Below, piece after piece: positions 36,041 through 47,792 of a stretch of 64,000 nt of DNA (position 1 is its first letter; the number at the start of each line of letters is the position of its first letter). The notes beneath the pieces were generated by a model. The model worked only from the letters and a program-made list of their open reading frames with translations. It was not told where the DNA came from and ran no database searches. The DNA comes from Cephalotus follicularis. Its lineage: Eukaryota; Streptophyta; Magnoliopsida; Oxalidales; Cephalotaceae. Location of the stretch: positions 527,590-591,589 of the forward strand of contig BDDD01000022.1 in assembly GCA_001972305.1 (NCBI GenBank). Direction: 5' to 3'. Both the position numbers and the translations under genes were made by a program.

Positions 36041-36237
36041 AAAGCGTCGACTCTTTACTTTTAAGCGTCGACCGTCACAGGCTTTTCCTGCGTTTTTCAC
36101 CTCTATCCCGACTAAAGCGCTGACGCTTTCTTACAAAGTGTCGACGCTTTAAGTCTTCGTCCAAGTCGACGTTCAAAATTAGGAGATCGACTCCTACCCA
36201 AAGCGTCGGCGCTTTAAGTGTAACTGTCGGCGCTTTA
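36041..36237. repeat. GCGTCGACGC motif cluster
   Basis: AAAGCGTCGACTCTTTACTT, AAGCGTCGACCGTC, AAAGCGCTGACGCTTT, AAAGTGTCGACGCTTT (36135-36150), AAGTCGACGTT, AGGAGATCGACTCCT and AAAGCGTCGGCGCTTT lie within 200 bp. Confidence 0.87.
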
Positions 36238-37731
36238 GACAATTTTGCCAACTCTTAGCCTTTTAGATCAACTTTTTCAACATGACATTCATCCAAAACA
36301 AATATCCAAATAAAATTTTCTTCTAGGGGCGCTGCCCCCTAAACCCCCGTACTCCCCGAGCGTAGGGTCTTACTACGGGTCCCATAAACTTTCTGCCAAA
36401 ACACAAAAGAAATCATCTTTCCATAATTAATATCTTTACTGGAAATTCGGGTCATTACAATCACAGTGATACGGACCAGAACGAATGGATGCTTAACAGG
36501 GATCTTGATAGTAGTACTGTGGGATTATGTTGTTATCGTATGTGACTACGTGTGGTTACTTTATGTTTTTACTTATATAAAACTTGTATTGGACGAACCT
36601 ATTAGACAATGATTATATGAGACATGTTTATTTCCAGTTATCGACCTGCCGACTTGTGGCAGTGCCTTATTTATTTTTGTTGTTGATGTACAAGATATGG
36701 ACGGAACCTCCAATTATGATACTTAGATGATTTTCTCCTACGGGAGTGTGATTGTTGAGGGTTGAGCCCATATTATTTAAATATGTTTTCTTTACAAGGG
36801 GATATAGTCTGATAAATGAATACTTCATGCCAAAATTTTGGGAGAATTATAAGAGTTAGATTATATTTAATCTGATTATTCCGCTGACATGATATGATTG
36901 ATTAAAGTTTTAAATTTTTAGCACTTTTTGGAGTATGATTATATATGATGTAAATGGCTTGAACGGAAATGTATATCACGAGTCGGATCGTGAGGGTTTT
37001 GCTCTCGCGGTTTGGGGCGTGGCAAGATTTACCACTTGGGTTTCCTTTATGAAAAACTCCCATAGTACTTGTCAGGTTCCCTAGGTATTCTACTAGTCCT
37101 TCGAGGAGGTTGTGTGTCAAAAGGTTCCACAGTTACTATAAGCTTAACTGGTTGGTCATATATCTATTGAGTAGATGAAATCTCATCTAGCTCAACACTA
37201 CTCCCATTAGATTCTTCCAATAGAAATTCTTTCTCTAAAAAAATGGCATGCTTTGAAACAAACAATTTGTTCTCATCGGAGTAATAGAAGTAGTATCCCA
37301 TGGAGTTCTTGGGATAGCCTATAAACTTGCATTTATCTAACCTAACCTCTAACTTATTTACTTCTGCTAGCTTGACATAAGCTAAACAACCCCAGATTCT
37401 AAAGTAATTAAGATGGGGTTTCTTCCCAATCCATATCTCATATGACGTGCTGGGTGTATATTTCGTTAGTGTCCCGTTAAACAAATGGAGCGCGGTTTCT
37501 AGGGTATGTCCGTAGAAAGACAGTGGTAGATCTGCATGGATCATCATGCTTCATACCATATCTAGTAGAGTACAGTTTCTCCTTTTGGATACACCATTAT
37601 GTTATGGTGTTTCTGGAGGAGTCCATTGAGAGAGAATCTCGTTCTCCCCGAGATAACCTAGAAACTCAGTGGAAAGACATTCGCCTCCACGATCTGATCG
37701 TAGAGTTTTAATACACTTTTCAGTTTGTTTC

Positions 37732-38420
37732 TGTTGACTATTTAGTCTCAATCCTTGTTTTGATGATAACATATTTGCATTTAACAAATCTACTTGATGT
37801 GCAAGGAATTACAAAATAAGTACCAAAGCAAAAATACTATCTGCAGAAGAAGACATTGACCTTCCAGGAAAGAAGTCGACGTCCGTACAGAAAGACATCG
37901 ACGCCTTCCAAGAAGACATCGACGCCTTTCATGCCTAAAGTTACAGGACAATTACATAAGAAGACATCGACTTTTAAAGGCAAAAACATCGACGTCCGTA
38001 CAAAAGACGTCGACCCCTATCTAAAAGACATCGACGTCTTTGGGTGCCAAAGTTACAGGACATTTTCGTGCAATGACATCGACGCTCATCAGTGAAGACA
38101 TCGACGTCCGTACTAAAGACATCGACGTATTTAAATAAACATCGACGTCTTCCTAGAGAAACCTGGATTTCCCAGAAAACACATCGAGTATTGCAGAAGA
38201 GATCGGCGAGAAGTTCATATGTCAATACCTGGAGATTTCCCAGAAAGGACATCGACGCCTTTTGAAAAGAAGTCGACGGCTTTTTAAATAGACAAGACCC
38301 GGGAAACATGGAACGTCTAGTTCAAGCACTACAACGGCTATAAGCTATAAAGACATCTCTGAAAGAAGTCGACGTCTTTATACCAGCAGAGACAATATTC
38401 AATAATTGCAACTATATTCA
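37732..38420 (+). mobile_element. Solo LTR (SIRE-like start), TSD GTTTC
   Basis: A 689-bp insertion with ends TGTTGACTATTTAG...CAACTATATTCA, flanked by GTTTC at 37727-37731 and 38421-38425. The early TTTTGATGATAAC word resembles the same place in the SIRE LTRs, so copia is likely. No coding similarity. Much of its body is a GACRTCGACGTC cluster (37857-38380). Confidence 0.9.
37857..38380. repeat. GACGTCGACGTC motif cluster (long)
   Basis: Some 18 copies of AAGACATCGACGCCTTT, AAGTCGACGTCCGT, AAAGACATCGACGTCTTT and relatives over about 520 bp of a 689-bp LTR. This is the densest cluster in the window. A CCAAAGTTACAGGACA spacer word recurs (near 37938 and 38046). Confidence 0.9.
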
Positions 38421-38989
38421 GTTTCTTTACTTCGATTCTGAATTCTTTGAATATTTCAAATGCCTCAGACTTGTGCTTCATCAAGTATGAGTACCCATAC
38501 CGTGAAAGATCATCAATAAAGGTTATGGAGTAAGAATAACCACCTTTTGCCTAAATAGGCATTGGGCTACACATATCTGTGTGTATCAAGCCCAATAAAA
38601 TTGTAGACCTCTCCCCTTGTCCCATCGAGGGAGATTTTGTCATTTTGCTTTTGAGGCAGGGTTCACAGGTTGGTAAAGTTTCAATGTAAGAAATATCAAG
38701 ATATCCTCAAACCAACCTATGGACTCTTTTCTCACCGGTGTGACCGAATCTACAATCCCAGAGGTATGTCTGGTTAATGTCATCTCTCTTTCTTTTGGTT
38801 CCTTTTTCAATATTTAATACATTCATATGTCTATTTAAAATGTATAACCCATTTTCAATAAGGCACTCAACATACAAAATATCATTTAAATACAAAGAAA
38901 AACTCTTGTCTTTTATTACACATAACTAAGGCAGATATAGAAATGATATTCTTCCATAAGGAAGGTGCAAAAAGAGTATTCTTGAGCTC

Positions 38990-40119
38990 AGGGCTCTTGC
39001 CAGTGGACAACAAAATCAAGTAGATCCTATAGCTAATGCTTCAACGCTTGTTTCATCAGCTACTTTCAGGTCCACTTCTCTCTTCTTAAAGGTTCTACTT
39101 CCTTGCATGTCCTGCACATTAACACAAATGTGTGAGGAATATCCAGTATCTAATACCCAAGAAGTAGGATAACTCTTATCAATCGACATATTTATTTGAA
39201 TCATAAATATTGAAGGCTCACCTTTGCCTTGAGGTTTGCTAATGGAAGACATGAACTTCTTGCAGTTCCTCTTCTAGTGCCCTGTTACATCGCAGTAAAA
39301 ACACGAGCCCTTAGGAGGGGGCTCGACTGATATAGAGCCTATCTCTACCACCACATGTGCCACCCTTGGTGGGGGTACAGGTGTCTGTGGCCTTGCATAA
39401 GGCTGTACCACCTTATGCCTTGTCTGATTGCCTTTGCTCTTACCCTTGATTTTCACAAAGGCATTCTTCCCCTTTGTTTTGTTCTGAGAAGTGTGGGTCA
39501 AGTGCATCACATGTTTGGACTTGGGGAGATAAATCTTAGTATCCATCAACATGTTAAGGAGCCCAGAAAGAGAGACCTCAACTTTGTTCATGTTGAAGTT
39601 AATGATGAACTGAGAGTAGGAAGAATGAAGTGATAGAAGGATTACAACTGTGCTTAACTCTGCATCTTGGATGAAACCCAAAGATGCAAGCTACTCAATG
39701 CAACTAATCATTTTCAAACAATGATCGTTATTCGTTGAAAGATGCTCATTTTGGCATCTTGGTGCTGAAAATCTCTTTGGAGAGCTGATACCTGGTTGTC
39801 CCGCTATTCTCACCATACAACTCTTGTAGGTGAGGCAAATAGCTCTTGGGTCAGTCATGTGCTCATGTTGACGCTGAAGGTCATAGCTCATTGTTGCTAT
39901 CATGTAGAATCTAACAATCTCATTGTCTTCTTTCCACTTGAGAAATGTTGCTTTCTTCTCATCACCATCCTCAGCAACACTTGTAAGGATGCTAACCTTA
40001 AGTACATAGCCTCTACGATTGATAGAGAGTACCAATGGCAGGTTGCGAATCCAGTCCACAAAATTTGGACTGGTTAGTTTATTGGTATCCAGTATACCAA
40101 AGAACGGGTTGGGTGTCAT
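38990..40119 (-). pseudogene. Copia-B gag and protease
   Basis: Minus-strand gag starts near 40119 (MTPNPFFGILDTNKLTSPNF, the usual copia Gag entry). It runs through KWKEDNEIVRFYMIATM to a zinc-knuckle end (CFYCDVTGH, near 39280). The protease region (39252-39016) holds SWVLDTGYSSHICVN, with the D-T-G active-site motif. Fossil, with breaks in gag. Confidence 0.87.
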
Positions 40120-40560
40120 TGCAATATCTACAGATATAAAAGAAAATGAAAGATAAATAGCATATTGTTCAAATTATGTTATCAAAACATTTAAAGATTT
40201 GGTCTTTAAATCTTTAAGTATAACCTCCCATTATTTTGCACGAATTTCATAACCCTAGAGTATGGAAGATGGGAAACATTTAACTTGAATGATCTCATCA
40301 TAAGTTGTTTTCTATGGAGATCAGAATCCCACAACATGTACATCAACACCTTGGGTTTACCAGCAAGTGTGATATTCTTTATGGTTAGACAAAAATCTTA
40401 GCCAACTTTATCTCATAAAATTTCTAATCTTTGTTTTAGCTTATAGGTACTATATGACCATGAGTTTACTTATCAACACATAAGTATGATATTTAAAGTT
40501 AAACCCATCATTAATCACTATGGTGGACTAAATATATAACCTTTGGGTTTACCCAACAAT
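40120..40560 (-). other. Copia-B untranslated leader, SIRE-side part
   Basis: No coding similarity. The word CCTTGGGTTTACC(C/A) followed by CAA recurs near 40350 and 40540 here, and again near 54143 beyond SIRE-1. This suggests one leader with internal repeats, split by SIRE-1. No clear primer site seen. Confidence 0.55.
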
Positions 40561-41649
40561 TGTTGGCCTTCGCCACCCTGTTAATTGCTTTAACAAATGT
40601 TATTTCGATGATTAACAAACATGTAATACTTGTATGCATATTTTTCTAACTTACAAATTCATATTCATACTTGATTTTATGTCCAAAGTTGTGCAAAGTG
40701 TAAAACTGCATATACAAGCAAAAACAGCCGACTGCCCAGGTTGGACAGTCGACTGTTTGGGTTGAGTAGTCGACTGTTTGGGTTAAACAGTCGACTGGAA
40801 TTAGAAGGAATCCCAGCAACTGGAACTGCACTCCATCCAGCCGACTGTATCAGGGGTCCAGCCGACTGCCAAGTCAAAACAGCCGACTGCCAAGGATCTC
40901 CAACTGACTGTCAAGAAGTGTAACAAAATGGCAGTAGCTTTTTAGAATTCCATTCCACCTCAACCAGCCGACTGGAACAAAACATCAGCCGACTACCAAG
41001 GCAAACCAGCCGACTATCAACATTTGCAGCCGACTGGCTACACCAATGGCTAATTTGAAATACGCGCCATCAACTCTAGCTGACTGTCTAGGAAATCTAG
41101 CCGACTGGATTATGCCTGACTTTAAAAAAATAGATCCGTTGGAGCACATCTTTATAAGCCAAAGTGAGGTATCTTTCTCGGTGATCAAGCAAGAGAGCAC
41201 AAAAATCATTCAAGGCAACTCAAGTTACATACTCAACACTCCCAATACCAAAAGATATCATATTCAAGCTATTTTATACATTACAAAGCATTTATTTTTA
41301 CAATCTCTATCATTAGAAGCTTTGTTCACATTGAGCTTAATTGTAAGCAAATTCATTGTGAATTTATAATCCATCAAACACTATCAATTACTTGTAAACA
41401 AGATAGGTTGTCTCTTGTATAGCTCGAAGGGAGCAATCTTGTATTCGCTTGGTTGGAGCGAGAGTCGTTAAAGGTTGGTTGGAGTTTCAAGCCCGGATTG
41501 GGGCATACTAGTGAAATACTCAAGGGGAGGCCTTGGGGAGTGGACGTAGGTGGTTTGCCGAACCACTATATATTTGTTTGCAACTCTCTTAACCCTGCAC
41601 TCTTTAATTTTTGCATTTGAGTGCCCCCCCCCCCTCTAGACTTCCTACA
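40561..41649 (+). mobile_element. SIRE-1 5' LTR
   Basis: A 1,089-bp LTR, TGTTGGCCTTCGCCACC...CTAGACTTCCTACA. A TATA-like CTATATATTT lies near 41566, just after a GTTTGCCGAACCACTATA stretch also seen in the reduced SIRE copy. The motif cluster (40726-41110) lies well upstream of it, where U3 control sequences would be expected. The primer site follows two bases after the end. Confidence 0.92.
40726..41110. repeat. CAGCCGACTG / CAGTCGACTG motif cluster in SIRE-1 5' LTR
   Basis: CAGTCGACTG is perfect at 40746-40755 and twice more by 40797. About nine copies of (C/T)AGCCGACT follow to 41107. Each of these contains GCCGAC, the core of the plant DRE/CRT element bound by DREB/CBF factors. Spacing is 15-40 bp. 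Confidence 0.9.
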
Positions 41650-41651
41650 AT

Positions 41652-41663
41652 TTGTATCAGAGC
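41652..41663 (+). promoter_or_regulatory. SIRE-1 primer binding site
   Basis: TTGTATCAGAGC, one base off the tRNA-Met primer sequence TGGTATCAGAGC, lies directly after the 5' LTR. Confidence 0.88.
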
Positions 41664-41705
41664 TTGTGTGCTCATTTTTAAGATTAACATCTTGAGTAAA
41701 AGATC

Positions 41706-43490
41706 ATGGTATCCACTAGCATGAATAATCAAACTAGAAACCATGACGATGTCTCCGAATTTAAGGTACCATTTTTTAGTGGTGATGATTTTTCCTATTG
41801 AAAGAGTCGTATGGAGATTTACCTTAAACTAGAGACTTCAAGAATTGGCTTAGTGTTAAAATGGTCCTCACATCCTTATGAAAATAAATGACAAAAATGA
41901 ATGCATTTCTAAAACCGAAATGAATGGGATGATGATGATTTCAAAAAATTGACCATACATAACAAATCCTTGAATATTTTGCTTGTTTCTTTGGATAAAG
42001 CTGAATATAATGTTGTTAGAAGATGCACCTCCGCACATGAAGTGTGGAAATTGCTCATTCTCACCCATGAAAGTACCGAGCAAGTTAAAAATGCCAAACT
42101 ATCTTTGCTAAATAGAGACTATGAGTTGTTTAAGATGTAACCAAACGAATCTATAAAAAATGTACATAATCGTTTACTTGATATTACTAATGCTCTTCTT
42201 GGCCTTGGTAAGGTTTTTGGCAAATATGAACTCGTTAGCAAAATTGCTTGGGTGCCTTAATGATGAATGGGAACCAAAGGTCATGGCAATTGAAGAATCA
42301 AAGGACCTAAAGGTTATGGAGATTGAAGAATTGCTTGGCTATCTCATGACCCATGAAGTGAAACTGAACAAGAAATCGACCAACCATGTGGAGAAAAAGC
42401 CTCACGAAGAAAGGAGGAAAGATATTTCTCTCAAAAGTACTCACAAAGAAGAAATCTCTAGTGACTAGGAGCTAGAAGAAGAAGAAGACTACGTCCTCTT
42501 TGCGAAACGATTCACAAAATTCGCAAAGATGAATAAAGCTAGACGATTTCTAAAGAAAAACCCCAACAAGGGAGAAGGAAGCAAGATGGATCTTCCTACT
42601 TGGTTTGAGTGTAACAAACCGGGACACATCAAGGTGGATTGTCCTCAATTGAAGAAGAAGAAGAAGCTCTTCAAGAAGAAAGCTCTCAAAGCATGGCACT
42701 TAAGTGATGATGACTCTTCCGATGATGAAGTCACCGAACAAGTTGTCAACCTTTGCTTCATGGCATCTAGTGACAACGAGGGGAGCGATAATGAGGTTGA
42801 CGATTGTTATACCTTTGGTGAATTACAATTTGCATTTGATGAATTTCTTATAGAATTTAAAAAGAAATGCTCTCAATACTCGTCACTTAAGAAAAATATG
42901 GCTAGCATTGAAAATGAGAAGGACTTGCTTGTTATTTAAAATGTGCAATTAAAAAGTGATCTTAGCCTTTTGAAAAATGATATTGCTAAAAAGGATGCTT
43001 GTGTTGCTAAACCTACTTCTTGTGACAATATTGATCTAGAAAAGGAAGTAGAAACTCTTAGAGAGAAAAATGTGAACCTAGAGAAATCCTTTAGCAAATT
43101 CACATTAGAGAGCATGAAATTAGATGAAATGCTTGCTATCCAAAGACCGTACCTTGATAAAACCGGTATAGGTTATGCTCCCTTAGAGGTTAAAACAAAA
43201 TTGAAGAACACTAAAATAAGACTTTATTGCACATATTGTCATAAGGTAGGACATGTTGTTGGTAAATGTTTTAAGAATATTTCTCATTATCATTCTCATG
43301 CTATACCTTCTCCACATCACAATGCTATTACATTTAGACAAATTTGGGTTCCTAAAGGAACTATAAAACAAAAATGTAACTTTAATGGACCCAATAAACA
43401 ATGGGTAACAAGATCAAAATCGTTTGACATTTTTGTAGGTGGAAAGATGTTTGCGAGAAAACCACAAGGAGGAAGAACCATGATACGTGG
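41706..43490 (+). pseudogene. SIRE-1 gag
   Basis: This SIRE-type Gag begins near 41706 and holds the copia capsid block (FKVPFFSGDDFSY, then the A-VRRCTSAHEVWKLL region near 42010). It continues through EWEPKVMAIEESKDL and a charged linker to a CCHC knuckle (CNKPGHIKVDC, about 42606-42640). A long Lys/Glu-rich, coiled-coil-prone tail (42820-43200) and a second knuckle-like CTYCHKVGHVVGKC (about 43231-43272) follow. Two knuckles and a long tail are usual for the SIRE group. Fossil, broken. Confidence 0.87.
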
Positions 43491-44749
43491 ATAGCGGTTG
43501 CTCAAAACATATGACGGGTGACAAAAGCCTCTTCCTTGAACTTAAAGAAATCGATGGAGGAAATGTCACATTTGGAGACAACAACAAAGCCAAGATTGTT
43601 GGTATTGGCTCAATAGGTAACGAATCGAATATTTTGATTGAAAATGTATCTTATGTTGTAGGCCTTAAGCATAATTTGCTTAGTGTTAGCCAATTGTGTG
43701 ATAAAGGATATAAAGTTAATTTTAAATCCTCTCTTTGTCACATTATTGACACTAGCACCAATGATATAAAGTTTGTTGGTCATAGGCAATGAAATGTGTA
43801 TGTTGTGTATTTAAAAGAAATGTCTTTCAAGAATGTTTGTTTTAATGTAAATATAAATGATAAATGGCTTTGGCATAGACGTTTGGGCCATGGTAGCATG
43901 GATGCTCTTGCAAAACTTTCAAGAAAAGATTTAGTCATTGGTTTGCCAAAAATGAAATTTGATAATGATAAATTTTGTGATGCTTGTGCACAAGGAAAAC
44001 AAACAAGAACTTCCTTTAAAGACAAAAATATTGTTACAACTACTAGAATTTTACAACTCTTGCACATTGACTTGTTTGGACCAATAAGAACTCTAAACAT
44101 TGGTGGTAAACAATATGACCTTGTTATTGTAGATGATTACTCTAGATTTACTTGGGTTATATTTTTAGCTTTAAAAAGTGATGCTTTAGATTCCTTCATT
44201 AAATTTGGTAGATTAATTCAAAATGAAAAGAGTCTATCTATTATAAGCATTCGTAGTGATCACGGAAAAGAATTTGAAAATCTTGGTTTTGAAAATTTTT
44301 GTGACGAACTTGGAATTCACCATAACTTTTCGGCTCCTAGAACCCCTCAACAAAATGGTGTTGTTGAAAAAAGGAATAGAACTCTAGAAGAAATGGGGAG
44401 AACCATGCTTTGTGAAAACAATTTACCTAAATATCTTTAGGTCGAAGCCGTGAATACCTCTTGCTATATAATAAATAGAGTAATGATTCATTCTATTTTA
44501 AAGAAAACCCCATATGAGCTTTTTAATGAAAGAAAACCAAATGTTAGTCATTTAAGACCATTTGGTTGCAAAGTTTTTATTTTGAACAATGGGAAAGATA
44601 ATCTTGGTAAATTCGATGCCAAGAGTGAAGAAGAAATATTTTTAGGCTACTCTTTAAATTCTAAAGCTTATAGAGTATTCAATAAGAGAACTTTAATTAT
44701 CAAAGAATCTATTCGTATCTTATTTGAAGAGTCTAATAGTGCTCCGTAA
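43480..44749 (+). pseudogene. SIRE-1 protease and integrase
   Basis: Protease: DSGCSKHMTGD at the start of the frame at 43487, with the D-S-G active-site motif and NLLSVSQLCDKGY further on. The pre-integrase zinc module follows, with WHRRLGHGSMDAL and CDACAQGK. The integrase core holds HIDLFGPI, VDDYSRFTWV, SDHGKEFEN and FSAPRTPQQNGVVEKRNRTL. A C-terminal KTPYELFNERKPNVSHLRPFG follows. Fossil; long stretches still open. Confidence 0.9.
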
Positions 44750-44999
44750 AAGGGAGATGATGTTGATGATGTAGGTATCATGGACCAATTGGAAGGCTTG
44801 GACATCTCCAAAGATGATGTTGAAATTGACAAAGTTTAAGAAGAAGGTGTACATGAAGAAGAACTCTAACAAACTCAAGTCACCTAGGAGCCCGTAGCAA
44901 GAAGAGAAAGAGAGTATGTTAAAGACAACAAGGTAATCGGTAACCCTACCGAAGGGGTAAGAACTCGTTTCTCTCTTAGGGAGTATTGCGATAATGTAG

Positions 45000-45746
45000 C
45001 TTTCATTTCTAATATCGAACCCAAAAATATTTTTGATGCTTTAAAAGATGATTTTTGGATTGTGGTCATGCAAGATGAACTAAACCAATTTGAAAAGAGT
45101 AATGTTTGGTCCTTAGTTCCTAGGCCTAAAAATCAATCCACCATTGGAACAAAATGGATTTTTTGAAACAAAATGGATGAAAATGGGTTGGTTATTAGAA
45201 ATAAAGCTAGATTAGTTGCACAATATTGTAGTCAAGAAGAAGGTATTGACTATGATGAGACCTTTGCTCCCGTAGCTAGATTAGAAGCAATTAGATTATT
45301 AATGGCCTTTGCATGCTTTAAGGTTTTAAATTGCATTAAATGGATGTTAAAAGTGCTTTTTTAAATGGCCTTATAAATGAGGAAGTTTATGTTGAACAAC
45401 CTCCGGATTTTGAAAACGTACACTTCCCTAATCATGTTTTTAAATTGTCAAAAGCTCTTTATGGCTTAAAACAAGCACCAAGAGCTTGGTATGAAAGACT
45501 TTCAAAATTTCTCTTGGAAAATGATTTTAAAAGAGGTTTAGTTGACAAAACTCTTTTTGTAAAAACCAAGCTTGATGACATTTTAATTATGCAAATCTAT
45601 GTTGACGATATTATTTTCGGTTCTACTAATGATTCTCTTTGCGTTGAGTTTTCTATCATTATGCAAGGTGAATTCGAGATGTGTATGATGGGTGAACTCA
45701 AGTACTTCCTTGGATTTCAAATTTCTCAAGGAAATGAAGGAACCTT
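45000..45746 (+). pseudogene. SIRE-1 reverse transcriptase, first part
   Basis: DDFWIVVMQDELNQFEKSN, then [71 protein letters not shown] and the catalytic block IYVDDIIFGSTN (near 45600). The frame is interrupted at 45747 by the inserted solo LTR, and the next residues resume at 50265. Fossil. Confidence 0.9.
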
Positions 45747-47792
45747 TGTCAGGACCCCATTCCCGCTAACTCTATGGGACACGTGTCCTACCGGGGATGA
45801 CGCTCCTTTTGCCAACAACCCTCTCAAACTGTAACTGCCCGAGGAGAAGCCTGGGCTAGGCGCGCAGCTAACAGGGCAGCCGGGGCAGAGGATCCAACTC
45901 CTCTCCTACTTATGCCACCAGCGCTACCTAACCAAAGCTCCAAAACACGCCGCATCACTTATGCCCAAGGAGAACTCTCACGTGCTCCTCACAAGATCAC
46001 TTAGCTTATCGCGCAAAAGCATGCCCGGAGAGAGGGCTTGGGCTCAACGTGCAACAACATGCCCGGGGAGAGCACACACGTGCAACTCACGAGCTCACTT
46101 AACCACCTGTGGTCCAACATTCCCGGGGACACCCTTTGTCCTCGGGTCTTTCTCCTTCTCGGGCTAAACATCCTTAGCTCAAGTTCTAAAACGTTGTGCA
46201 TAACTAACGCCTGGGGAGAAACCAACATAAGCGCCCGGGGAGAAACCCACGCATGCCTCACGTGCTCACTTAAACTCCCCTTGGAGACCACGCATACATA
46301 TGTTGTCCCCCGGCGTACAACCTCCACTGCACGTCCCTAAGGATCATATAACAAAACAAACATCAAGCACACCGTTTACCTTAAAACACAAAGCACTTAA
46401 CATATAACTCGTCACAGGCCTTGCACTAACATGGCACCCCTGGCCACTCTCTTCAGGGACACCTTCCCTGCTCCCTTGCCAATGCCCAACATCATCATCA
46501 CCCCTGGGGACACCCTGCCTCCACGGGGTAAAGCTCTTTAAACAAAACCCGTGCTCCCAAGCATAACATAACACCCATGCTGGGCTCATCTCTGCTAAAC
46601 AAACCCGGAGACTCTCTAGCTCCCAGGCCAGACCTGGGATCACAAAACTCAAAACATGAAACATCCATGAAAACTCAAGATAAGCACATCTATAAACTCA
46701 AAACATCCATAACATATCTTAAAAGTATAAAACCATTACATATTTGATCCCTGGCATAACTACACTGCCTTCCTTGGCAGGCAAAAGAACAACAAAGCTT
46801 ACTTTCTATACAACAGATAAACTCTCAACTACTTTACTACAAAAAGAAGAGTAAAGGAACCCAAGGAATTCCCCATGTTATGCAATGTTAAACGCCCGAG
46901 CTGGCGTTCCCTGGTGCTGAGCTCAAAACTACCTTGCTTAGCTATCTACTGCTAAGCTGGAGGGTCTCCCCAGGCTTGCTGGTCTGCAAAACAATCTATG
47001 AGGGGATTAATCCAGTTGACTAAGTGAATGAGAACAAAACATCCTCTAGTACATTCTTCAAAATGAATGTGCTAAAAGAAAGCTTACCATGAGCATGAAA
47101 TACTATCCCAACTGGGGAAAATACTATATATACAAAGCATATCTCATGGCATACAATAAAGAAACGCTCAAAGTACTTGAAAAACTTACTCTTTTCTCTG
47201 CGTAGCTGATTCTAGACTGTTCATGAAAGCTAAAATAACTTAAGAATACAAATGATTAAAAGAAAGTGATCTGATAAAGAACTGGGGTCCTTCCCAGCTA
47301 AACACCCGAGGAGAAAAACTAAGCTAGAACTGGACTTGCTTTGCTATGCTTGCTTTGCTGTTTACATAAATATATTTGCCAACTTATAGTGGCGCTAAGC
47401 TGAGCTAATCTAGGCCGAAGCCTGCTTGGCAATATCTGCCGAGAACCCATGGTTCCCTTCTGTACTTGCTATTTCTTTGCTTTGCTTTCTTATCTAAGCT
47501 GAAAGCATTGCTGTCGAGGACAAAGTCCTCATCTAGAAAACTTACTGAAAGGCTCTAATCTCTATTCTGGCAACTTAGCTCTGTTGTACTCAAACCCTAA
47601 ACACCATCATAGACAATAGTGCAAAGGAGATCCATGTAGGACCTGGGGACAGTCTCGCCCGGCTTCCCATCATAGACAATAGTAAACCGAGGAGGTTGGA
47701 GCTATGTACATAGTGCTCGGCTGCACTCAAAACCTAAACACCATCATAGACAATAGTGTAAAGGAGATCCAGATAGGACCTGGGGGTAGATT

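Larger units (their letters stand above)
33928..36459 (-). mobile_element. Solo gypsy-type LTR, TSD ATCAC
   Basis: A 2,532-bp insertion with minus-strand ends TGTAATGACCCGAATTTCC...GGGGGCGCTACA, flanked by ATCAC at 33923-33927 and 36460-36464. No coding similarity. It holds a row of short inverted repeats (34994-35297) and a GCGTCGACGC cluster (36041-36237). Confidence 0.92.
30421..37024 (+). mobile_element. Solo gypsy-type LTR (own ~2.7 kb) with two nested insertions, TSD AGATT
   Basis: The ends are TGCAAGCCCC at 30421 and GGGGCGTGGCA at 37024, flanked by AGATT at 30416-30420 and 37025-37029. Removing the two inner insertions (30967-32296 and 33928-36459, each with its own duplication) leaves about 2.7 kb with no coding similarity: a large LTR of the Tekay-like type. 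It holds a polypurine tract, a TCGA motif cluster and a minisatellite. Confidence 0.85.
37030..38895 (-). pseudogene. Copia-B integrase, split by a solo LTR
   Basis: The minus strand gives the GAG-pre-integrase module near 38895-38700 (YLWDCRFGHTGEKRVHRL). Integrase core pieces follow: YSYLMKHKSEAFEIFKEF just above the insertion, and TLRSDRGGECLSTEF below it (37735-37602). The C-terminal part (37547-37164) holds YGHTLETALHLFN, SYEIWIGKKPHLNYFRIWGC and KCKFIGYPKNSMGYYFY. The insertion 37732-38420 separates the core. Fossil, broken. Confidence 0.87.

Noticed and set aside
46001-46340. Overlapping open frames of about 100 codons on both strands
   Set aside because: GC-rich repeat words of the solo LTR create mirrored open frames; no domain and no coding signs.
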